A stretch of DNA of 64,000 nucleotides from Bacillota bacterium (GCA_023388515.1 JAEWGD010000012.1:23525-87524); one strand, 5' to 3'; counted from the stretch's first letter, positions 30,831 through 40,377 are shown. Notes: generated by a model from the sequence alone, not told the origin. Made by a program: numbers and translations.

Positions 30831-30866
30831 GAGTCAGCCCCGTTATGACCACTTCGATACCTCTCC
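30778..30866 (-). tRNA. tRNA-Ser (anticodon CGA), CCA encoded
   Basis: The minus strand folds into a class II tRNA. The acceptor stem is GGAGAGG/CCTCTCC with discriminator G and encoded CCA. The anticodon loop CTCGAAA (anticodon CGA, reading UCG) sits on stem GCTGA/TCAGT. The long variable arm TGCGA-GCAA-TCGCA is typical of serine tRNAs, and the T-loop is TTCGAAT. Length is 89 nt. Confidence 0.96.
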
Positions 30867-30954
30867 GTATTCAATTTTCCCAAATTTGCATGAAATTCGA
30901 CACTTAACTCATGGAAATTAATAACCTCATGTTAGATTAATAATTACGATAAAA

Positions 30955-30983
30955 AGTATATCATAATTATTGTGAAAATGCAA
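30955..30983 (-). promoter_or_regulatory. Promoter of tRNA-Ser
   Basis: On the minus strand TTGCAT (30978-30983), 17 bp, TATACT (30955-30960). The start near 30948 is about 80 nt upstream of the mature tRNA. The 244-bp stretch 30867-31110 otherwise holds only the divergent promoter of the next gene. Confidence 0.7.
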
Positions 30984-31041
30984 GCGGAAATATAAAAATC
31001 ATTCAAATAAAAATATTTCATTGACATTTTGTAAATATATG

Positions 31042-31070
31042 TTGAATTTTGTCTAAAGTAGTGGTAAAAT
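31042..31070 (+). promoter_or_regulatory. Promoter of the glycine-rich secreted protein gene
   Basis: TTGAAT (31042-31047), 17 bp, TAAAAT (31065-31070) with an extended TGG before the -10. The start would be near 31077, upstream of GGAGG at 31097 and the ATG at 31111. Confidence 0.6.
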
Positions 31071-31110
31071 AGTAATTGACATAATTTATTCACATATGGA
31101 GGATATTAAA

Positions 31111-32703
31111 ATGAATGTTATCAACTTAATTACAAAGGTTGTTTCTGTGATAATTGCTTGTGCAGTGGTATTAATGGTGACAATTCCGAATGGGATAAAA
31201 ACGGAACTTATCAGTGCAGGGCCGTATATTAATCCAGGTTATTATACTATAAAAGGTGGCGAAAATATATCCACTGAGCCAATATCTTTGTTAGGTGCTG
31301 TGACTTATAATATCATTTTGGAAGATGTTTATTTAGATTTAAGCTCAACACAAAATCCAGCGTTTTATATGGCTGATAATACCAATGTCAACCTAACTTT
31401 GGTAGGGAAAAACACGCTTATTAGTGGTGGGAATCAAGCAGGCATTTCTGTAGGAGGCAACTCCATATTGACAATTGACGGTACTGGTTCGCTTTTTGTA
31501 AAGGGTGGAAACTCTGATGATAAAGGTGGTGCTGGAATTGGTGGAGGCTTTGGCTATACAGATGGTACTGTAAAAATAAATGGTGGGAATATCGTTGCTG
31601 AGGGTGGTTATCACTCGGCGGGAATAGGGGGTTCTGATAGCACTGGAGGTGCTATAGAGATAAATGGAGGCATTATCAAAGCTACAGGTGGATTGGGTGG
31701 TGCTGGTATTGGTGGTGGGTTTGGAAATCGTGGTGGAAATATTAGTATAAATGGTGGAACGATTATTGCAACAGCTGGAAGTGGGGCTTATGACATTGGT
31801 GCGGGAGCAGAATTTACTAAGACTAAAGGTAGCACAGTTATCACGGGAGGTTCAGTAAATAATACAACTAATACCATGTATTTTGGAAGTACAGAAACAA
31901 AGTTGAGATATGAAATTCACATACCAGATTGCTTGAGTACAAGCGTAGCTAGTGTGGGTGTTGGAGATTATAGTTATGGAATGAATGATGTCTGCACCGA
32001 CTCAAAAGGGTTGCTTTACTTATGGTTACCCGAAACGCTTGATAAGCAAGATATTACTGTTGTGATTGCTGGAAAGGCATATACGGGTGTGTTGAGTGTT
32101 GAGAGCAAGGTGATATTGAAGGAATATATAGGTAATGCTGCTGAAACAGAGGTCGCTTCTGAATCTGCAACCATAATTGAAAACATAACACAAACAACAG
32201 AGTCTTTTGAATTGGAAACTACGTTGGAGGAAATAGAAATGAGTATTTCCGAAACTGCAACTTTAAATACGGAAACAGCAACAACTGAAACCGCGTTGGA
32301 AGAAATAGGAACAAGTATTTCCGAAACTGCAACTTAAAATACGGAAACAGCAACAACTGAAACCACGTTAGGAGAAAGAGAAACAAGTATTTCCGAAACT
32401 GCAACTTCAAAGACGGAAACAGCAACAACTGAAACCACATTGGAAGAAATAGGAACAAGCATTTCCGAAACTGCAACTTCAAAGACGGGAACAGCAACAA
32501 CTGAAACCATGTTGGAAGAAATAGAGACAAGGATTACTAGAGAAAATATAGAAAAAAACGAAGAAACTACTGATGAAGATTTAATATACAAAATAACTAC
32601 AATAAAGAAAATATTACTTAATAAGGAAAAAGTGATAAGTGATTATGAAGTAAAAAATGTCTTTGATATTGTGTATATTAAACAAACTTTTTTGTATGGT
32701 TAA
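31111..32703 (+). pseudogene. Secreted glycine-rich repeat protein, split by one stop codon
   Basis: The frame starts at ATG 31111 (GGAGG upstream; the earlier ATG is part of that site) with a membrane/signal segment (about 8-27). Next come beta-helix-like repeats of the type GGAGIGGG...GG.I.INGG (about 125-245), a beta domain, and a Thr/Glu-rich 24-residue tandem repeat. A TAA at 32335-32337 ends the protein at about 408 residues, but the same frame continues open to 32703. The continuation has more repeats and a C-terminus 'ISDYEVKNVFDIVYIKQTFL' that looks like a worn dockerin half. The TAA is one T-to-A change from TTA in the neighbouring repeat. It may be truncated, or read through. Confidence 0.7.
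32224..32540 (+). repeat. 72-bp tandem repeat in the secreted protein gene
   Basis: Units begin at 32224, 32296, 32368, 32440 and (partial) 32512, each encoding 24 residues of the pattern LEEIxxSISETAT..TETATTET. Copies differ at few positions, so expansion is recent or kept by recombination. The in-frame TAA lies in the second unit. Confidence 0.88.
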
Positions 32704-32719
32704 TTAAGCCGTAAATAAC

Positions 32720-32748
32720 TTGCAAAACTTAATATATTTTGATATACT
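32720..32748 (+). promoter_or_regulatory. Promoter of rarA
   Basis: TTGCAA (32720-32725), 17 bp, TATACT (32743-32748), 37 bp before the ATG, which has GATGGAGGG upstream. Confidence 0.7.
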
Positions 32749-32784
32749 TAATGAACAAAAGTAATTTAAGGATGGAGGGAATAA

Positions 32785-34059
32785 ATGTCCGTACCATTAG
32801 CAGATAGAATACGGCCGTTATTAATTGATGATGTGGTGGGACAGGAGCATTTGCTCTCAGTCGGAAAGCCTCTTAGAAGAATTATCGAAAGTGGTAGCGT
32901 TCCTAATATGATTTTTTATGGTCCATCGGGAATAGGAAAAACCACTGTTGCAAGGATAATTGCTGATAATACTAATAGAGAACTCCATAAGCTAAACGGA
33001 ACATCGGCATCTGTTTCTGATATTAAAGATGTTATTTCCGAGATAAATACTTTTTCAGGCTATAATGGAATATTGTTATATTTGGACGAAATTCAGTATT
33101 TGAATAAAAAGCAACAGCAAAGCCTTTTGGAATATATTGAAAACGGGCAGATAACGCTGATTGCATCAACTACTGAAAATCCATATTTTTCAATATATAA
33201 CGCTGTGATTAGCCGAAGTACAGTTTTTGAGTTTAAGCCTGTTACTTCAAGCCAAATGCTAAAGGCTGTTGAACGTGCTTTTATGTTTTTGAAAGAGGAT
33301 ATGCATACTGAAATTGAACTGGAGGACGGCGTTGCCGAGCATATCGCAGTTGGCTGTGGTGGAGATGTCAGAAAAGCAATTAACACAGTGGAGTTAAGCG
33401 TTATTTCTGGAGATATTTCAGCTGATAGCGTTAAGGTTACACTTGAAATTGTGCATTCGCTTACTCAGCGGAGTAATATGAGGTATGACAGAGATGGCGA
33501 CCAGCATTATGATATTTTATCAGCTTTTCATAAGTCTATACGGGGTTCGGATGAAAATGCTGCACTTCATTATATGGCAAGGCTTATTGAGGCAGGGGAT
33601 ATTATTTCGCTTTGTAGGAGATTGTTGGTTATTTCATCGGAGGATATTGGGCTTGGTTACCCACAGGCAATTTCGATTGTTAAGGCTTGTGTTGATTCGG
33701 CATTGCAATTAGGCTTGCCTGAGGCGAGGATACCTCTTGCACAGGCTGTAATTTTGCTTTGTACTGCTCCGAAATCGAATAGTGCGATGTGTGCGATTGA
33801 TGCTGCATTAGAAGATGTGCAAAATATGGAGTTTGGTGAAATACCACTATATTTAAAGGATGGGCATTATTCGGGTGCGAAACAACTTGGGAATGCTCAA
33901 GGGTATCGTTATCCACATAATTATGCGAATAGCTATGTAAAACAGCAGTATCTTCCTGATAATATTAAGGATAAATGCTATTATGCTTTTGGTAATAATA
34001 AACAGGAGCAATCAGCATTGGTTTATCGTAGCAAAATTACTGGTGAGGACAAAAAATAG
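32785..34059 (+). CDS. rarA: Replication-associated recombination protein A (AAA ATPase)
   Basis: The 424 residues have 'PLADRIRPLLIDDVVGQEHLL' at the start, Walker A 'GPSGIGKTT' (about 46-54), Walker B 'LLYLDEIQYL' (about 98), sensor 1 'LIASTTENP' and the RarA-specific C-terminal 'YDILSAFHKSIRGSDENAALHYMARLIEAGD' and 'SSEDIGLGYPQA'. RarA/MgsA acts at stalled replication forks. Full length; no operon partner. Confidence 0.95.
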   Translation: MSVPLADRIRPLLIDDVVGQEHLLSVGKPLRRIIESGSVPNMIFYGPSGIGKTTVARIIADNTNRELHKLNGTSASVSDIKDVISEINTFSGYNGILLYLDEIQYLNKKQQQSLLEYIENGQITLIASTTENPYFSIYNAVISRSTVFEFKPVTSSQMLKAVERAFMFLKEDMHTEIELEDGVAEHIAVGCGGDVRKAINTVELSVISGDISADSVKVTLEIVHSLTQRSNMRYDRDGDQHYDILSAFHKSIRGSDENAALHYMARLIEAGDIISLCRRLLVISSEDIGLGYPQAISIVKACVDSALQLGLPEARIPLAQAVILLCTAPKSNSAMCAIDAALEDVQNMEFGEIPLYLKDGHYSGAKQLGNAQGYRYPHNYANSYVKQQYLPDNIKDKCYYAFGNNKQEQSALVYRSKITGEDKK

Positions 34060-34085
34060 TGAGGTACTTATATACAAAGTACCTC
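34051..34085 (-). terminator. Terminator of the S1-domain gene
   Basis: A perfect 9-bp stem (GAGGTACTT 34061-34069, AAGTACCTC 34077-34085). On the minus strand the tail reads ACTATTTTTT. It sits where rarA and the S1 gene converge; the plus-strand tail is A-rich, so it serves mainly the minus gene. Confidence 0.65.
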
Positions 34086-34107
34086 AAAAAATTATAATGA
34101 ATTATTT

Positions 34108-35034
34108 TTATGTATTAAATTTTGTTTCGATAACCTTTTCACCATTGTCGGTTGTGTATTTCCAGTGGTCTATTCTGTCGGAATTGACGAAATATTTTAG
34201 CTCTTTGTTCATGTAGCTTGCATCAAAAACATCAACTATTATAAGCTTGACTTTCATTTTTTCAGGTATTAAAGCTTTTATATATACACTTGCGTGTTGA
34301 CCGATGCGTACATTATCTTTTGGTTCAGCAAGCCCAGCAAGGTTTGGGGTTAGCTCGATGAAAATGCCATAATTTTCGATGGAACGGACAATTCCAGCGA
34401 CTGTTTCACCTGAACTGAATAAAGAGGAGTTTTCCTCCCATGTTCCAAGCAATTCTTTGTGGGATAGCCAGATTCTGTCTTTATCAACGGATTTAATTAT
34501 TACTCTTATGTCCTGACCGACGGTAAATCTGTCCGATGGATGTGAAATTCTTGAAACAGAAATTGCGTCAATTGGTATAAGTGATGGAACGCCACAACCA
34601 ATATCGACAAAGCATCCAAACTGTTCAAGATGTGTAACCTTTGCATTTATTATTGTGCCTGATTGTAAGTTGCTTAAATAGTTTTCAAAACATTCCTCCT
34701 GAACAGCACGTCTTGATAAGATAGCAAGAGGGTTATTGTTTTCATCTTTAATAATGTTCAAAACTTTAAAGCAAACAGGCTTATTAACCTTTGAAATTAA
34801 TGCAATATCACGAGTAGTGCCGTTATCTATGCCGATAGCACCCTCAATGCGAGGAATAAAGCCTTTCATACAGGGTAAATCGACAATGAGGTTATGCTCA
34901 TTGTCACAGACTATCGACCTAGCTTCAAGGATTTTACCATGAAGCATTGCGTCTTGCAAAGCAGAAGGGGTTTTAATAGAATTCAGATTTTCAGGCGTAT
35001 CAATTAAACAGCCCTCCGGATAATATTTTTTCAT
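34108..35034 (-). CDS. S1 RNA-binding domain protein (ribosomal S1-like)
   Basis: The 308 residues hold about three S1 (OB-fold) domains: one at about 30-115, a clear one at about 120-195 ('GTIINAKVTHLEQFGCFVDIGCGVPSLIP...IWLSHKELLG'), and another at about 205-275 ('GETVAGIVRSIENYGIFIELTPNLAGL'). In clostridia, short S1 proteins of this kind take the place of six-domain S1 and help mRNA binding to the ribosome. GGGAGG site; convergent with rarA. Confidence 0.82.
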   Translation of the reverse strand: MKKYYPEGCLIDTPENLNSIKTPSALQDAMLHGKILEARSIVCDNEHNLIVDLPCMKGFIPRIEGAIGIDNGTTRDIALISKVNKPVCFKVLNIIKDENNNPLAILSRRAVQEECFENYLSNLQSGTIINAKVTHLEQFGCFVDIGCGVPSLIPIDAISVSRISHPSDRFTVGQDIRVIIKSVDKDRIWLSHKELLGTWEENSSLFSSGETVAGIVRSIENYGIFIELTPNLAGLAEPKDNVRIGQHASVYIKALIPEKMKVKLIIVDVFDASYMNKELKYFVNSDRIDHWKYTTDNGEKVIETKFNT

Positions 35035-35136
35035 TTTTACCTCCCATATTTTCTCATATTGTTAGCTATGATAATAATATGAGGAATTATCAAAAGATAT
35101 ACTATTTAAAATTATGTCTTTTAAAATTTATCAAGT

Positions 35137-35481
35137 TCACTTTGTAACATGGATGGATAATCCACCCATTGAAATCAAAAACTGCTCAACAAGTTTGATA
35201 GATTTATCATCACAGGTTACACTAAGTTTAGTTGGATAAGAAACTTCAGTTTCGTTAATATTGTTGTTGGCAAACATGATTAATGAGGTTGCATAATTTG
35301 TGGTGGGGGCTGAGAATGGAACTAATGCATTTGTAGTAACTAATGAAATGCTAGAATGTTTAGGTTTGGAGTAATTAGGTATGTCTATGGCTCTAATTCC
35401 TGATACGCTTAGGTTAATTCTATTTGCAGCTGCCTCTGCTGAACTTATTGAATCAAATTCAGCGTGTATTGTTTTTATCAT
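35137..35481 (-). CDS. Protein of unknown function
   Basis: The ATG at 35481 has AAGGAG 7 bp upstream; the in-frame reading from 35529 has no site. The 114 residues start 'MIKTIHAEFDSISSAEAAANRI', an alpha/beta pattern like small ferredoxin-like domains that sense or bind, followed by a Ser/Thr/Asn-rich middle. I do not recognise a family. It is monocistronic. Confidence 0.6.
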   Translation of the reverse strand: MIKTIHAEFDSISSAEAAANRINLSVSGIRAIDIPNYSKPKHSSISLVTTNALVPFSAPTTNYATSLIMFANNNINETEVSYPTKLSVTCDDKSIKLVEQFLISMGGLSIHVTK

Positions 35482-35558
35482 AAAATACTCCTTTATAATA
35501 AGATTTATAAATATATTAATAGTTTTCATCTTTTTTCAATAAATATTTAAAGAAAATA

Positions 35559-35587
35559 TTGCCTTAGATAAAAAAATAGGTTATAAT
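35559..35587 (+). promoter_or_regulatory. Promoter of the DUF951 gene and probably prfA
   Basis: TTGCCT (35559-35564), 17 bp, TATAAT (35582-35587), 70 bp upstream of the DUF951 start. There is no terminator between DUF951 and prfA. Confidence 0.75.
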
Positions 35588-35657
35588 ATAAGATAACGCA
35601 TTTTAGAATATTGCAAGAGGGGAATTTGTTAGTATTTGAAATACGGAGGAGAATATT

Positions 35658-35846
35658 ATGGACATTAGACCTGAAGATACATTAATAATGAAAAAGAATC
35701 ATCCTTGTGGGTGTAATGAAATGTATGTTATTCGCTCAGGTATGGATTTTAAACTTCGTTGCGTTAAATGCTTGCATGAGTTTATGGTACCGAGAAATAA
35801 AATAGAAAAGAAGATAAAAAAAGTTATTAGGGTCGAGGAGCAATAG
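35658..35846 (+). CDS. DUF951 family protein
   Basis: This 62-residue protein has the DUF951 pattern: 'DIRPEDTLIMKKNHPCGCNEM' , 'GMDFKLRCVKCLHEFMVPR' and a basic tail. The CG/C..C cysteines may bind zinc and the fold is a small OB/SH3-like one. Function unknown, but it often neighbours housekeeping genes in Firmicutes. Strong GGAGGAG site. Confidence 0.88.
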   Translation: MDIRPEDTLIMKKNHPCGCNEMYVIRSGMDFKLRCVKCLHEFMVPRNKIEKKIKKVIRVEEQ

Positions 35847-35909
35847 CGTTATTGTTTATTAGATGTTGAAACTTATAATCAATTAGAGTAAAGGTAAGGT
35901 ATTTATTGT

Positions 35910-36986
35910 ATGTTTGAAAAATTGAAGCTGACAGAAGCAAGATATAATGAAATTAATGAAAAGTTGTCAGATATTGCTGTAATTAGTGATAATAATTTAT
36001 ATAAACAATTGATGCGTGAGCATAAGAATTTGACTCCTATTATAGAAAAGTATAAAGAATATTTGTCTGCTGAGAAAGCGTTTACTGAGGCGAAGGAGAT
36101 ATTGGATTCAACGGGTGTTGATAAGGATTTCAAGGAAATGGCTCAACTTGAGTATGAAGAAAATAAGATTAAAACAGAAACTGCCACTGAGGATTTGAAG
36201 ATTTTACTGCTTCCTAAAGACCCTAATGATGACAAGAATGTTATTATTGAAATTCGTGGTGGTGCGGGTGGAGATGAGGCGTCACTTTTTGCTAATTCAC
36301 TATATAGAATGTATTCAATGTATTCGGAGAACAGGAATTGGAAGATTGAAGTGCTTAATTCTAATGAAACAGAGGTTGGTGGATTTAAGGAAATCAGCTT
36401 TTTGATAGCTGGCGATGGTGCATACTCAAGGTTGAAGTATGAAAGTGGTGTACATCGTGTTCAGCGTGTGCCTGAAACAGAATCACAGGGTAGAATTCAT
36501 ACCTCAACAGTTACGGTTGCAGTTTTGGTTGAAGCTGATGATGTAGAATTAGACATTTCGACTACAGATTTAAAAATAGATGTGTTTAGGGCGAGTGGTG
36601 CAGGTGGACAGCATGTTAACAAAACAGAGTCTGCTGTTAGAATCACTCACTTACCAACTGGCGTTGTTGTTGAATGTCAGGACGAAAGAAGTCAACATAA
36701 AAATAAAGATAAGGCGATGAAAATTCTTCGTTCAAGGCTTTATGAGGCTTTGCAACAGGAGCAGAGCGATAAAATAGCGTCTGAACGTAAAATGCAGGTA
36801 GGTACAGGTGACCGTTCAGAGAGAATAAGAACTTATAATTACCCACAGGGAAGGCTTACTGACCATAGAATTGGGCTTACTATTTACAGGCTTGAGGATT
36901 TGATGAATGGTAATCTTGACGAAGTTTTCGATTCTTTGGCAACTGCTGATCAGGCTGCTAAGCTTGCAATGCAAGGAGATAATTAA
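35910..36986 (+). CDS. prfA: Peptide chain release factor 1
   Basis: The 358 residues include the acidic-patch 'IIEIRGGAGGDEASLFANSLYRMY', the GGQ catalytic motif in 'RASGAGGQHVNKTESAVRI' (about 232) and the C-terminal 'YNYPQGRLTDHRIGLTIYRLEDLMNG'. It releases peptides at UAA/UAG. Normal length. The expected prmC is not adjacent; a Sua5/TsaC gene follows. Confidence 0.97.
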   Translation: MFEKLKLTEARYNEINEKLSDIAVISDNNLYKQLMREHKNLTPIIEKYKEYLSAEKAFTEAKEILDSTGVDKDFKEMAQLEYEENKIKTETATEDLKILLLPKDPNDDKNVIIEIRGGAGGDEASLFANSLYRMYSMYSENRNWKIEVLNSNETEVGGFKEISFLIAGDGAYSRLKYESGVHRVQRVPETESQGRIHTSTVTVAVLVEADDVELDISTTDLKIDVFRASGAGGQHVNKTESAVRITHLPTGVVVECQDERSQHKNKDKAMKILRSRLYEALQQEQSDKIASERKMQVGTGDRSERIRTYNYPQGRLTDHRIGLTIYRLEDLMNGNLDEVFDSLATADQAAKLAMQGDN

Positions 36987-37110
36987 GGTAGTATAAAAAG
37001 ATAGCCTTAAAATTAATTTTAAAGTTGTATCTGCTGAAAAGGTGTTTCCTTAAAAATATGTGTAGAAAATATTTGGGTATTTATTTTTAGCGGAGAATTG
37101 GAGTATATAA

Positions 37111-38127
37111 ATGGAGGAAACAAAGCTTTTATCATGTGATGAAAATGATTTGGAAGTTGCTGCTGCACTCCTTAAAGATGGAAAGGTAGTCGGAGTTCCG
37201 ACTGAAACTGTCTATGGGCTTGGTGCAGATGCAACAAATTCCGAAGCTGTCAGGTCAGTGTTTACAGCAAAAGGCAGACCTGCTGACAACCCATTGATTG
37301 TGCATATTTCAAGAATGGATATGCTCGAAAAGGTAGCTTTAGAAATTCCAGATTTGGCATATAAGCTTGCTGAGAGGTTTTGGGGTGGACCGCTTACTAT
37401 GGTATTTAAAAAGAGAGAGATTATACCAAGCGTTACATCGGGTGGGCTTGATACAGTAGGGGTTAGGATGCCATCACATCCGATAATAAAAAGGATTATA
37501 GAGTTGGCTGGAATTCCGATTGCAGCACCGTCAGCAAACATATCGGGTTATCCTAGCCCTACAATTGCAGAACACGTTATGAACGATATGTCGGGCAAAA
37601 TATCTGCCGTTGTAGATGGTGGGGACTGTCGTTATGGGGTTGAATCAACGGTAATTTCCTTTGATGATTTCCAAACGGTGAGGATATTAAGACCTGGCTG
37701 TGTAACTAAAGAGGATTTGGAAGAAGTGTGCAAAACAGTTATTATTGATGAGGCTGTTTTGAATGATGTTGAGGGGCAAGAAAATGTTCCATCTCCTGGA
37801 ATGAAGTATAAACATTACTCGCCCAAAGCGAATATAGTGATTGTTGATAGTAGCTTGGAGGGGTTTAAAAATTATATTTCCCAACATGATGGGAAAAGGA
37901 TTTACTCGTTAATTTATGATAGGGAATCAAAGGCTTTTCCGTATCAACATTTGACTTATGGGGATAATAGTGCTGAACAGGCACATCAATTGTTTGGAAA
38001 GCTTAGGGAGTTAGATAAAATAGGGGCTGAGATGGTTTATGTTCGTACTCCTGATAAAAATGGAGTGGGACTTGCTGTGTATAACCGTTTAATTAGAGCT
38101 GCGGGATTTGAGGTGATAAAGTTATGA
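37111..38127 (+). CDS. L-threonylcarbamoyladenylate synthase (Sua5-type)
   Basis: The 338 residues form the Sua5/YwlC type: an N-terminal YrdC domain with 'GKVVGVPTETVYGLGADATN', 'KGRPADNPLIVHI' and 'PIAAPSANISGYPSPT', a linker 'PSPGMKYKHYSPKA', and a C-terminal Sua5 domain. It makes the threonylcarbamoyl-AMP used for tRNA t6A37. It is coupled to coaE by ATGA. Confidence 0.94.
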   Translation: MEETKLLSCDENDLEVAAALLKDGKVVGVPTETVYGLGADATNSEAVRSVFTAKGRPADNPLIVHISRMDMLEKVALEIPDLAYKLAERFWGGPLTMVFKKREIIPSVTSGGLDTVGVRMPSHPIIKRIIELAGIPIAAPSANISGYPSPTIAEHVMNDMSGKISAVVDGGDCRYGVESTVISFDDFQTVRILRPGCVTKEDLEEVCKTVIIDEAVLNDVEGQENVPSPGMKYKHYSPKANIVIVDSSLEGFKNYISQHDGKRIYSLIYDRESKAFPYQHLTYGDNSAEQAHQLFGKLRELDKIGAEMVYVRTPDKNGVGLAVYNRLIRAAGFEVIKL

Positions 38128-38756
38128 ATAGTTTAGATGGTGTTATGGTTGTCGGGTTAACTGGACAAACTGGTGCTGGGAAAACAACAGTCTGTGGAGT
38201 TTTTGAAAGCAACGGGTTTACTGTAATAAATGCTGATTTAATTGCTAGGGAGGTAATGCGAAAGGGCTTGCCTTGCCTTGTTGAATTAGCTGATTGCTTT
38301 GGTGAAAAAATACTAACTGATAATGGTGAGCTAGATAGAAAATATCTGAGCAGTATTGTTTTTAATGATAAATGTAAGCTTGAACAGCTTAATAGTATTT
38401 GCTATCCTTACATAACTTCGGAGATACTTAATCAGATAAAAAACAATTCGGACGATGGCAAAAAGCTTATTTTGCTTGATGCTCCAACTTTATTTGAAAG
38501 CCGTGCTGATGATTTTTGTGAGCTGATTATTTCTGTTGTTGCAAAGCAGGAAATAAGGCTTGAAAGAATTATAAAAAGAGATGGTTTATCAGAGCAAGAG
38601 GCTAAAAATAGAATTGATTCCCAACTTGATGAAGCGTTTTTTAAACAGAATTCAGACTTTATCATTAAAAACAATAAGGGTTTAGATAATTTAAGTGCCG
38701 TTGCAAAAGAAGTTTCGGATAAAATCAAGGATTATTACAATAATAAGTTAATATAA
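38124..38756 (+). CDS. coaE: Dephospho-CoA kinase
   Basis: The 210 residues start with P-loop 'GLTGQTGAGKTTV' and contain 'VINADLIAREV', 'LILLDAPTLFESRADDFCELII' and 'RDGLSEQEAKNRIDSQ'. It catalyses the last step of CoA synthesis. It overlaps the TsaC/Sua5 stop by 4 bp. Confidence 0.94.
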   Translation: MNSLDGVMVVGLTGQTGAGKTTVCGVFESNGFTVINADLIAREVMRKGLPCLVELADCFGEKILTDNGELDRKYLSSIVFNDKCKLEQLNSICYPYITSEILNQIKNNSDDGKKLILLDAPTLFESRADDFCELIISVVAKQEIRLERIIKRDGLSEQEAKNRIDSQLDEAFFKQNSDFIIKNNKGLDNLSAVAKEVSDKIKDYYNNKLI

Positions 38757-38806
38757 TTAAATTATGATATGATTAAAAGTAACGCAACAAGTATGGAGGT
38801 AAATTT

Positions 38807-40207
38807 ATGAGTAAGGGCAGTATGAGTGCTAAGGAACTAAAGAAGTCGCTGTTTTCAAATAAAAAGAATGCAGGCTTGACTTTAAAAGAAGATGAGATAA
38901 AAAAAGCTGATAAGTTTTGTGAGAAATATAAAAACTTTCTTGATGTTGCAAAAACTGAAAGAGAAGCGGTTGATTATACATTAAAAGTTTTGGAAGAGAA
39001 TGGTTTTAAGGAATATAAAATCGGCATGGAACTAAAAGCTGGCGATAAGATTTATAGTAATAATCGTGGCAAGGCAGTTGTTATTTCTGTTATAGGAAGC
39101 GAGCCGATAGAGAAGGGCGTTAAGTTATGCGTTGCTCATATTGACTCGCCAAGGCTTGATTTAAAGCAATGCCCCGTATATGAGGAAAGTGAGCTTGCAT
39201 TATTTAAGACACATTATTATGGTGGCATTAAAAAATATCAGTGGACTGCAATTCCTCTTTCATTGCATGGTGTAATTGTTAAGGCTGATAACACAAAGGT
39301 AATAATTAATATCGGTGAAGATGAAAATGACCCTGTGTTCTGTGTTAATGATTTGCTACCACATCTTGCTGTTGACCAGATGAAGCGTACTCTTTCTGAG
39401 GGTATCAAGGGTGAGGAGCTGAATATTTTAATCGGCTCAAGACCTTTCAAGGATGATGAGATAAGTGAAAAGGTTAAGCTTAATATATTGAAAATTCTTA
39501 ATGAGAAATATGGTATTGTTGAAGACGATTTTATTTCTGCTGAAATTGAGGCTGTTCCAGCATTTAAGGCTAAGGATATTGGTTTTGATAGGAGTATGGT
39601 GGGTGCATATGGGCATGATGATAGAGTTTGTGCTTATACAACCTTACAGGCGATTCTAAAATGCAAAAATCCAAAGAGAACTGCTGTGGTGGTTTTAGCT
39701 GATAAGGAAGAAACGGGTAGCGATGGGAATACTGGACTTAGGTCGGCTTACTTGAAGTATTTTATTGCAGATTTAGCTAAGGGATTTGGGGTAGAGGGCA
39801 GAACTGTTCTTTCAAATTCAGAATGTCTTTCGGCTGATGTTAATGCTGCATTTGACCCAACGTTCCCAGAAGTTCTTGAGAAGAAAAATGCAGCTTATAT
39901 TAATTATGGCGTGGTTGTAACTAAGTTTACTGGTTCAAGAGGTAAATCTGGAACTTCCGATGCCTCAGCTGAGTTTGTTGGCAAGATTAGAAATTTGCTT
40001 AATGAAAATAAGATTATTTGGCAGACTGGTGAGCTTGGAAGGGTTGATTTAGGTGGTGGCGGTACTGTTGCTGCATATGTTGCAAACCTTGATGTTGATA
40101 CTGTTGACGTTGGAGTTCCAGTATTATCAATGCACGCACCTTATGAGGTTGTGTCAAAGATTGACGTTTATATGGCTTACAAGGCTTTTGTTGCTTTTAT
40201 GTGCTAA
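38807..40207 (+). CDS. M18 family aminopeptidase
   Basis: The 466 residues contain the M18 metal ligands: His in 'VAHIDSPRLDLK', Asp in 'YGHDDRVCAYT', Glu-Glu in 'LADKEETGSDG', Asp in 'SECLSADVNAAFDP' and His in 'LSMHAPYEVVSK'. These cytosolic zinc peptidases remove acidic or neutral N-terminal residues. Monocistronic, with its own terminator at 40230. Confidence 0.93.
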   Translation: MSKGSMSAKELKKSLFSNKKNAGLTLKEDEIKKADKFCEKYKNFLDVAKTEREAVDYTLKVLEENGFKEYKIGMELKAGDKIYSNNRGKAVVISVIGSEPIEKGVKLCVAHIDSPRLDLKQCPVYEESELALFKTHYYGGIKKYQWTAIPLSLHGVIVKADNTKVIINIGEDENDPVFCVNDLLPHLAVDQMKRTLSEGIKGEELNILIGSRPFKDDEISEKVKLNILKILNEKYGIVEDDFISAEIEAVPAFKAKDIGFDRSMVGAYGHDDRVCAYTTLQAILKCKNPKRTAVVVLADKEETGSDGNTGLRSAYLKYFIADLAKGFGVEGRTVLSNSECLSADVNAAFDPTFPEVLEKKNAAYINYGVVVTKFTGSRGKSGTSDASAEFVGKIRNLLNENKIIWQTGELGRVDLGGGGTVAAYVANLDVDTVDVGVPVLSMHAPYEVVSKIDVYMAYKAFVAFMC

Positions 40208-40229
40208 AGATTAGATTATATACAATGCT

Positions 40230-40260
40230 AGTCCCCCCAAAATTTTGAGGGGACTTTTTG
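40230..40260 (+). terminator. Terminator of the M18 gene
   Basis: A 7-bp stem (AGTCCCC 40230-40236, GGGGACT 40249-40255) around a loop containing CAAAATTTTG, followed by TTTTTG. Confidence 0.8.
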
Positions 40261-40304
40261 TTTATACTGCTGAAAAAATATTAGGGGAAATAGCTTACCT
40301 AAAA

Positions 40305-40337
40305 TCGACAGATTTAACATGAGCTTGACTATATAAT
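40305..40337 (+). promoter_or_regulatory. Possible Spo0A-type promoter of spoIIGA
   Basis: A TATAAT (40332-40337) has no good -35 at 17 bp. Instead a TCGACA element (40305-40310; complement TGTCGAT, one mismatch to a Spo0A box) lies just upstream. In Bacillus the spoIIG operon is activated by Spo0A at such a sigma-A promoter; the parallel here is an inference. Confidence 0.35.
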
Positions 40338-40377
40338 AGAACTAAACCTAAATTTAAAAAGAACAGAGGGTTGCAAT

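Noticed and set aside
32219..32591. Minus-strand repeat proteins at 32.2-32.6 kb
   Set aside because: They are antisense readings of the 72-bp repeats and have no start signals.
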